Source of the DNA: Asticcacaulis sp.
GTDB lineage: Bacteria > Pseudomonadota > Alphaproteobacteria > Caulobacterales > Caulobacteraceae
DNA length: 10,000 bases
Assembly: GCF_020217185.1 (NCBI RefSeq)
Contig: NZ_JAIWNX010000148.1
Span: 1 to 10,000, forward strand
Direction of reading: 5' to 3'
Shown: positions 6,508 through 10,000 of the stretch, piece after piece
Position numbering within the stretch: the first letter of the stretch is position 1
Layout: each line of letters opens with the position of its first letter
Translations under genes and position numbers: made by a program
Notes under the pieces: model-generated
The model's database searches: none
What the model was told of the DNA's origin: nothing
Seen by the model: the letters and a program-made list of their open reading frames with translations, nothing else

Positions 6508-6957
6508 CGTGCGTAGCAGCGCCGCCGAGGCCTCATCGCACAGGCGATAGACGGCCTCGAAATCGCGGGTGTCGCCGTAATAGGGGTCTGGCACATCCTT
6601 CGTCAGGCCCAGCGCTTCCTCCAGATAAAGACCGATGGTCGCGGTGGTATCATCCGGGGCGATTTTGCGGATATTGCGCACATTATCGCGGTCGAGGCCA
6701 AGGATAAGGTCAAAGCGGTAAAAGTCGTCGCGATGAAGCTGACGCGCGCACTGGGCGGAAATATCGACACCATAACGCGCCGCCACGGCGACGGAGCGCC
6801 GGTCCGGCCCTTCGCCCGTGTGCCAGCCGCCGGTACCGGCGGAGTCGATGACAAATCGGTCGCTTAAGCCCGCCTGTTCGACGTGATGACGCAACAGGCC
6901 CTCGGCCAGCGGCGAACGGCAGATATTACCCAGACAGACAAACAGAACGGAGGTCAT
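6487..6957 (-). CDS. Low-molecular-weight protein-tyrosine-phosphatase family protein
   Basis: A 156-residue cytoplasmic phosphatase of the LMW-PTP fold. The catalytic P-loop CLGNICRS is at 8-15, with nucleophile C8 and R14 (CX5R), followed by PLAEG. The general-acid loop DPYYG is at 124-128, with D124 as the proton donor. DSAGTGGWHTGEGPD (38-52) is another family signature. Members dephosphorylate protein tyrosine, and some act on arginine phosphate or in polysaccharide regulation; no kinase or export gene lies near to narrow this down. The ATG at 6957 is fixed by the P-loop, which must be close to the N-terminus. No Shine-Dalgarno sequence precedes it, and a -10-like hexamer ends 6 bases before the ATG, so the transcript may be leaderless. 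The triplet genes follow 36 bp downstream. Confidence 0.94.
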   Translation of the reverse strand: MTSVLFVCLGNICRSPLAEGLLRHHVEQAGLSDRFVIDSAGTGGWHTGEGPDRRSVAVAARYGVDISAQCARQLHRDDFYRFDLILGLDRDNVRNIRKIAPDDTTATIGLYLEEALGLTKDVPDPYYGDTRDFEAVYRLCDEASAALLRTLTKPSR

Positions 6958-6963
6958 GGAAAT

Positions 6964-6993
6964 TGCTTAGCCCGCCGGATGCTTCCGTCGCAA
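6964..6993 (-). promoter_or_regulatory. Candidate leaderless promoter of the phosphatase gene
   Basis: On the minus strand TTGCGA (6988-6993), an 18-bp spacer and TAAGCA (6964-6969) put the predicted start on the A of the ATG at 6957. The hexamers match the consensus only moderately. The absence of a ribosome site agrees with a leaderless transcript. Confidence 0.3.
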
Positions 6994-7001
6994 GGCGTGT
7001 C

Positions 7002-7030
7002 TTGCGGGGGCGCTGAAATCATTTCACAAT
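7002..7030 (+). promoter_or_regulatory. Candidate leaderless promoter of the MazG-like/nth operon
   Basis: TTGCGG (7002-7007), a 17-bp spacer and CACAAT (7025-7030, 4 of 6 matches to TATAAT) predict a start at 7037, the A of the ATG. The gene has no Shine-Dalgarno sequence. A palindrome, TGAAAT-C-ATTTCA (7014-7026), lies in the spacer and overlaps the -10, where a repressor could act. Confidence 0.35.
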
Positions 7031-7036
7031 GGCGCC

Positions 7037-7375
7037 ATGACCGCGCCCCTTCCCGAACTTGAGCCCTTTATCGACCGCCTTCAGGCCATTTCCGACCGCT
7101 ATGAGCGCGTCTATGGCATCGACCGGGGCGGCGACTGGCACCTGCTGAAAATGCAGGAGGAGATGGGCGAACTCACCCAGGCCTATCTGGCCATGACCGG
7201 GCGTTCGCGGCGCGACGCCACAGCGGCCAGGCACGAGGTGGCGATGGAGATGGCCGACCTGATCTGCATGACGCTGCTGATGGCGCGCGCCGAAGGTATC
7301 GACCTCAATGCCGCCATCACTGAGAAATGGCTGAAATGGGAGGATGTGATGGCGGCGGAAGCCACACATGCGTAG
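7037..7375 (+). CDS. MazG-like nucleotide pyrophosphohydrolase
   Basis: A 112-residue, single-domain, all-alpha NTP pyrophosphohydrolase of the MazG-like superfamily, expected to hydrolyse non-canonical or excess nucleoside triphosphates to monophosphate and pyrophosphate with Mg2+. The metal-binding EExxE motif is E41, E42 and E45 (LKMQEEMGELTQAYL), and the partner ExxD is E71 and D74 (EVAMEMADLICMTLL). The final helix AAITEKWLKWE is typical. It is much shorter than two-domain E. coli MazG, so the substrate cannot be assumed. The gene overlaps nth by 8 bp, pairing nucleotide-pool cleaning with base-excision repair. The start at 7037 has no ribosome site but coincides with a predicted transcription start. 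An ATG at 7029 is out of frame. Confidence 0.85.
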   Translation: MTAPLPELEPFIDRLQAISDRYERVYGIDRGGDWHLLKMQEEMGELTQAYLAMTGRSRRDATAARHEVAMEMADLICMTLLMARAEGIDLNAAITEKWLKWEDVMAAEATHA

Positions 7376-8006
7376 TGCGGCCGCCGTCAAAAAGCTGTTC
7401 GAGCGCTTTGAAGCCGATAAGCCGGAACCTAAGACCGAACTGAACTTCTCCAATCCGTTTACACTGGTGGTGGCTGTCGCCCTGTCGGCCCAGACGACCG
7501 ATGTGGCGGTCAACAAGGCGACCGGGCCGCTGTTTGCCTTGGCCGACACACCGCAGGCCATGCTCGATCTGGGCGAAGAACGGCTGATGCAGATGATCTC
7601 CTCCATCGGGCTTTATCGCAACAAGGCGAAGAATGTGATGGAGATGTGCCGCATCCTGATCAACCGTTTCGACGGTCAGGTGCCGCTCAATCGCACGGAC
7701 CTGCTCAGCCTGCCGGGCGTGGGCAATAAAACGGCCTCGGTGGTGCTCAATGAGTTGGATATCGAGCCGGCCATTGCGGTCGATACTCACGTCTTTCGCG
7801 TCTCGCACCGGCTGGGGCTGGTCGATGACAGCACCACCACGCCGGACAAGGTAGAGGCGCAACTGATGGCCTCAATCCCGCGCAAATGGCTGACGCGGGC
7901 GCACCACTGGCTGATCCTGCACGGGCGCTATACCTGCACGGCCCGCAACCCCAAGTGCATGGCCTGTCTGGTCGAAGACCTATGCCCCAAGCGAGGGGTG
8001 GGTTAG
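7368..8006 (+). CDS. nth: Endonuclease III (DNA glycosylase/AP lyase)
   Basis: Endonuclease III removes oxidised pyrimidines from DNA and nicks the abasic site in base-excision repair. The 212-residue protein is full length. The helix-hairpin-helix LPGVGNKTA spans 115-123 with catalytic lysine K121, and the catalytic aspartate is D139 in AVDTHVFRV; these correspond to K120 and D138 of the E. coli enzyme. The C-terminal 4Fe-4S cluster motif C-x6-C-x2-C-x5-C is formed by C190, C197, C200 and C206. The LSAQTTD segment (39-45) is also conserved. The ATG lies inside the end of the MazG-like gene, with GGAAG 7 bases before it, so the two are probably coupled. Its TAG overlaps the stop codon of the converging mazF gene, with no terminator hairpin between them. 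Confidence 0.97.
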   Translation: MRSAAAVKKLFERFEADKPEPKTELNFSNPFTLVVAVALSAQTTDVAVNKATGPLFALADTPQAMLDLGEERLMQMISSIGLYRNKAKNVMEMCRILINRFDGQVPLNRTDLLSLPGVGNKTASVVLNELDIEPAIAVDTHVFRVSHRLGLVDDSTTTPDKVEAQLMASIPRKWLTRAHHWLILHGRYTCTARNPKCMACLVEDLCPKRGVG

Positions 8007-8323
8007 ACCGCAAAAATCTCCTGTAGCGTGGACAGGGTCGCCATCAGTGTCGGATTGTCCACGGCCCCCAGCCGTTTGATTAGTCGCGTCTTATCGAGCG
8101 TGCGAATCTGATCCAACAGGATCAGGCCGCTTTTACCCTGAAACGTCAAAGGGATGCGAAACGGCGCATTGCGGCTGCCCGTGGTCATCGGGGCGACCAT
8201 GACGGTGCGCAGATGATCGTGCATTTCCGGCGGAGAGATGATCACGCAGGGCCGCGTTTTCTGAATCTCGCTGCCCACCGTCGGGTCAAGCGCCGCCAGC
8301 CACACCTCGCCGCGCGTCACCAT
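8003..8323 (-). CDS. mazF: MazF/PemK-type toxin endoribonuclease
   Basis: A 106-residue toxin of a type II toxin-antitoxin pair; MazF proteins cut single-stranded RNA at short sequences and stop growth unless bound by the antitoxin. The fold markers are GEVWLA (5-10), the TRPCVIIS strand with R24 (23-30), VAPMTT (43-48) and DQIRTLDKTRL (71-81). The family R and T residues expected near the active site (R24, T47 or T48) are present, so the toxin looks intact. Its ATG overlaps the mazE stop by 7 bp, as in most mazEF pairs, so antitoxin is made first. It has no clear ribosome site of its own. It is convergent with nth, overlapping it by 4 bp. The RNA target sequence cannot be predicted. Confidence 0.93.
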   Translation of the reverse strand: MVTRGEVWLAALDPTVGSEIQKTRPCVIISPPEMHDHLRTVMVAPMTTGSRNAPFRIPLTFQGKSGLILLDQIRTLDKTRLIKRLGAVDNPTLMATLSTLQEIFAV

Positions 8324-8562
8324 GTCAGGTCGGCATCATCGGCATTGGCCACGTCCGGCCAGACCAGCCCGTCATCTGCGGCTTCGGCCAGGGCCCGGCT
8401 GGCCTCGCCCCAGCCCGTGCGGGCGGTCTTGGGCTTTTCAAGGATGATGGCCGTGTCGGTGACGGTCATTTCCACACTGTCCGACAGCTCCAGTTGCGCA
8501 ATCACCGCCTTGGGGATGATCACGCCCTGCGAATTGCCCATCTTGCGCAAACTGGCTTTCAT
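8317..8562 (-). CDS. mazE: MazE-type antitoxin (AbrB-like DNA-binding)
   Basis: An 81-residue antitoxin. The N-terminal half is a swapped-hairpin AbrB/MazE DNA-binding domain with the hallmark LRKMGNSQGVIIPKAVI (5-21). The C-terminal part (about 50-81) is acidic and aromatic (GLVWPDVANADDADLTW), as expected for the flexible tail that wraps the toxin and blocks its active site. The ATG at 8562 follows GGAGG (8569-8573) by 6 bases, a much stronger ribosome site than that of mazF, which favours antitoxin excess. Direct repeats upstream may be its own operator. It starts 49 bp after the end of the ATP-grasp gene on the same strand. Confidence 0.93.
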   Translation of the reverse strand: MKASLRKMGNSQGVIIPKAVIAQLELSDSVEMTVTDTAIILEKPKTARTGWGEASRALAEAADDGLVWPDVANADDADLTW

Positions 8563-8573
8563 GTGGCGCCTCC

Positions 8574-8611
8574 GTCAGCACAAAGTTAGCACGAGGGCTG
8601 TCTCAACGCAA
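8574..8611 (-). promoter_or_regulatory. Candidate mazEF promoter and operator
   Basis: On the minus strand TTGCGT (8606-8611), a 17-bp spacer and TAACTT (8583-8588) form a weak sigma70-like promoter (3 of 6 matches each). Overlapping it are two direct repeats, GTGCTAAC (8585-8592) and GTGCTGAC (8574-8581), 11 bp apart. One helical turn between copies would suit a self-regulating antitoxin. Confidence 0.32.
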
Positions 8612-9481
8612 TCAGTGCTTATGCCCGCACATCCCCAGCGCGTGCTCGACCGCGTGGCTGAGGCGGGCCGGGGCGGCGTCTTCGTATTTGAGATAGAGGT
8701 CGGGCTCGATCAGCTCCAGCTCCATCAGGCAGAAGTCACCGGCGGCATTGCGCACCATATCGACGCGCGCATAGAGCAGGGTCTGACCCACATATTCCAG
8801 CGCCTGATAGGCCAGCTCCACGGCGGCGACCGGCGGGGTCTGTACCCGCAGATGGGCGTCATAGTCGGGCTGTGAACGGAAATCGCCCGGCTTGGGCGTT
8901 TTGAGCACCGCGTGGCTGAAATCGCCACCGAAGAAGATCAGCGACCATTCGCCTTCCGACTGAATGGCACCCAAAAAGGGCTGAAGCATCGCCTCGGCCT
9001 CCGGCGCCCCTTCGGGCACGTCGGCCCCTGCCCAGACGAGGGTTTTCTTCGCCCCGGCGGAGATGCGCGGTTTCAGCACCAGCGTGTCCTGTCCGAAATC
9101 GGCACGCGCACGGCTCAGGGTTTCTGACGTCAGGGTGTCGGCAAACAGGGTCGGTACGATGCGGATGCCACCTTCGGCCAGATCGCGCAGATAGGCCTTA
9201 TCGACGTTCCAACTGACGATTTCGGCGGGGTTGTGCATCCGGTAGCCCTTGGCCTTGATGTGGGCCAGAGCGCGGCGGAAGTCATCGGGCGCATTGTGAT
9301 AGCCCCAGGCGACCAGCGGCAGCACCAGATCATAGGGCCGCGTCAGAGGCTCCGACCAAGGCTGTGCCTCGACCTCAAATGCTGCGAAGGCGGCGCGATA
9401 GGCCTCCAGCACGGCGGGCCAGCGGCCATGATGCGAGGGGTGCGCCGGGTTCGGTGTCAGGATGAGAAGGGACTTTTTCAT
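8612..9481 (-). CDS. RimK/glutathione-synthetase-like ATP-grasp ligase, substrate unknown
   Basis: A 289-residue ATP-grasp protein that probably joins a carboxylate to an amine or thiol through an acylphosphate. A pre-grasp domain (1-90) contains DLVLPLVAWGYHNAPDDF. The nucleotide-binding part has K95 (WNVDKAYL) and K137 (LVLKPRISAGA), then a phosphate loop region. EWSLIFFGGDFSHAVLK (178-194) and YARVDMV (238-244) follow. The metal-binding end is LMELELIEP (252-260) with E254 and E256. Similar proteins are often annotated as glutathione synthase or RimK-like, but the true GshB is longer and has different flanking motifs. The start is the ATG at 9481, with GGAG (9491-9494) 9 bases upstream; the open frame continues to 9652 only as a shadow of the divergent kinase gene. 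The C-terminus ends CGHKH. No biosynthetic neighbour hints at the substrate. Confidence 0.85.
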   Translation of the reverse strand: MKKSLLILTPNPAHPSHHGRWPAVLEAYRAAFAAFEVEAQPWSEPLTRPYDLVLPLVAWGYHNAPDDFRRALAHIKAKGYRMHNPAEIVSWNVDKAYLRDLAEGGIRIVPTLFADTLTSETLSRARADFGQDTLVLKPRISAGAKKTLVWAGADVPEGAPEAEAMLQPFLGAIQSEGEWSLIFFGGDFSHAVLKTPKPGDFRSQPDYDAHLRVQTPPVAAVELAYQALEYVGQTLLYARVDMVRNAAGDFCLMELELIEPDLYLKYEDAAPARLSHAVEHALGMCGHKH

Positions 9482-9545
9482 TTTCGCTTGCTCCGCGCGT
9501 GGTTTTTGCGCAAAGACACCCAAAATAGCAACCGGATTATCGCGC

Positions 9546-10000
9546 ATGTCTTCTGAGTACGACGTCACCGCCGTTGGCAATGCCATTGTGGACGTGCTGG
9601 CCCCGGCCAGCGAAGCGTTTATCGTGGCGGAAGGCCTGCCCAAGGGCGGCATGACGCTGATTGATCAGCACCGGGCGCTGAACCTCTATGGCAAGATGGT
9701 GGCGCGCGCTGAAAAGACCAGCGAAGACCTGACGCAGGAATCCGGCGGCTCGGCGGGCAATACCATCGCCGGCGTTGCCTCGTTTGGCGGCAAGGGGGCC
9801 TATATCGGCAAGGTGGCGCACGACGAACTGGGCGAAGTGTTCAGCCGCGACCTGAAAAAGAGCGGCGTGCATTTCGATGTGCCCTTCCTGCACGATGACC
9901 CGACCCATACGGGGCGTTGCCTGATCAACGTCACCGAAGACGGTCAGCGCACCATGGCGACGTTTCTGGGGGCCGCCGCTCTGGTGCAGCCCGAAGACGT
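9546..10000 (+). CDS. PfkB-family carbohydrate/adenosine kinase (partial, 3' end outside window)
   Basis: The first 151 residues of a ribokinase-fold kinase usually about 330 residues long; the catalytic C-terminal aspartate and ATP-binding half lie beyond the right edge. The N-terminal strand YDVTAVGNAIVDVLA (5-19) and the PfkB signature GGSAGNTIAGVASFGGKGAYIGKVAHDELG (starting at 67) are clear. The following GRCLINVTEDGQRTM segment (123-137) fits the adenosine-kinase-like subgroup, which phosphorylates a nucleoside or sugar with ATP; the substrate is not certain. The ATG at 9546 has no convincing ribosome site. A GATTAT hexamer ends 5 bases before it, which may mean a leaderless transcript. 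Divergent from the ATP-grasp gene across 64 bp. Confidence 0.9.
   Translation, partial: MSSEYDVTAVGNAIVDVLAPASEAFIVAEGLPKGGMTLIDQHRALNLYGKMVARAEKTSEDLTQESGGSAGNTIAGVASFGGKGAYIGKVAHDELGEVFSRDLKKSGVHFDVPFLHDDPTHTGRCLINVTEDGQRTMATFLGAAALVQPED

Noticed and set aside
9482..9652. N-terminal extension of the ATP-grasp frame
   Set aside because: It overlaps the divergent PfkB-family gene, while the ATG at 9481 has a good ribosome site and a natural first beta strand.
1..10000. Mobile element, phage, CRISPR array, tRNA or rRNA
   Set aside because: No transposase, integrase, terminal repeats, spaced repeats or cloverleaf sequence was seen; the mazEF pair is the only typically mobile type of gene and has no other sign of transfer.

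Overview
This window looks like ordinary chromosome from a GC-rich alphaproteobacterium. The protein set fits the Caulobacterales (Caulobacter or Asticcacaulis type): RlmN, a small soluble cytochrome c, HslV with an 11-residue propeptide, an acetyltransferase gene set between hslV and hslU, and an adenosine-kinase-like PfkB protein. The taxon is an inference from protein character and gene order; no rRNA or tRNA is present. Coding density is very high, the largest gene-free gap is about 105 bp, and many genes overlap by 4-11 bp.

Left part (1-2251, minus strand). A probable translationally coupled operon runs leftward: a MoeB/ThiF/HesA-type adenylyltransferase, a MAPEG-family membrane protein and a secreted class I cytochrome c. 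The 5' two-thirds of rlmN follows, apparently with its own promoter, and runs off the left edge.

Middle (2357-5515, plus strand). A DUF1275 membrane protein, hslV, a GNAT acetyltransferase and hslU form a tight operon. HslV (threonine peptidase) and HslU (AAA+ unfoldase) together make the ATP-dependent HslUV protease. A good sigma70-like promoter precedes the DUF1275 gene. A second, heat-shock-like promoter with two CTTGAAA boxes lies inside the 3' end of the DUF1275 gene, just before hslV. A perfect 13-bp hairpin terminates hslU and the genes converging on it.

Centre-right (5547-6957, minus strand). A low-molecular-weight phosphatase gene is followed by three tandem, diverged copies of a small DUF3144-like protein gene, joined by ATGA overlaps. 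This triplet is the least explained part of the window.

Right part (7037-10000). A MazG-like nucleotide pyrophosphohydrolase and endonuclease III (nth) form a plus-strand pair concerned with nucleotide hygiene and DNA repair. They converge, with overlapping stop codons, on a mazEF toxin-antitoxin pair. Beyond that are a minus-strand RimK-like ATP-grasp ligase of unknown substrate and, divergent from it, the start of a PfkB/adenosine-kinase-like gene that runs off the right edge.

No insertion sequence, CRISPR array, phage gene or tRNA was seen. The most useful new observations are regulatory (heat-shock promoter, face-to-face leaderless promoters, mazE operator repeats) plus the triplicated small-protein operon and a Cys/His-rich loop in the acetyltransferase.
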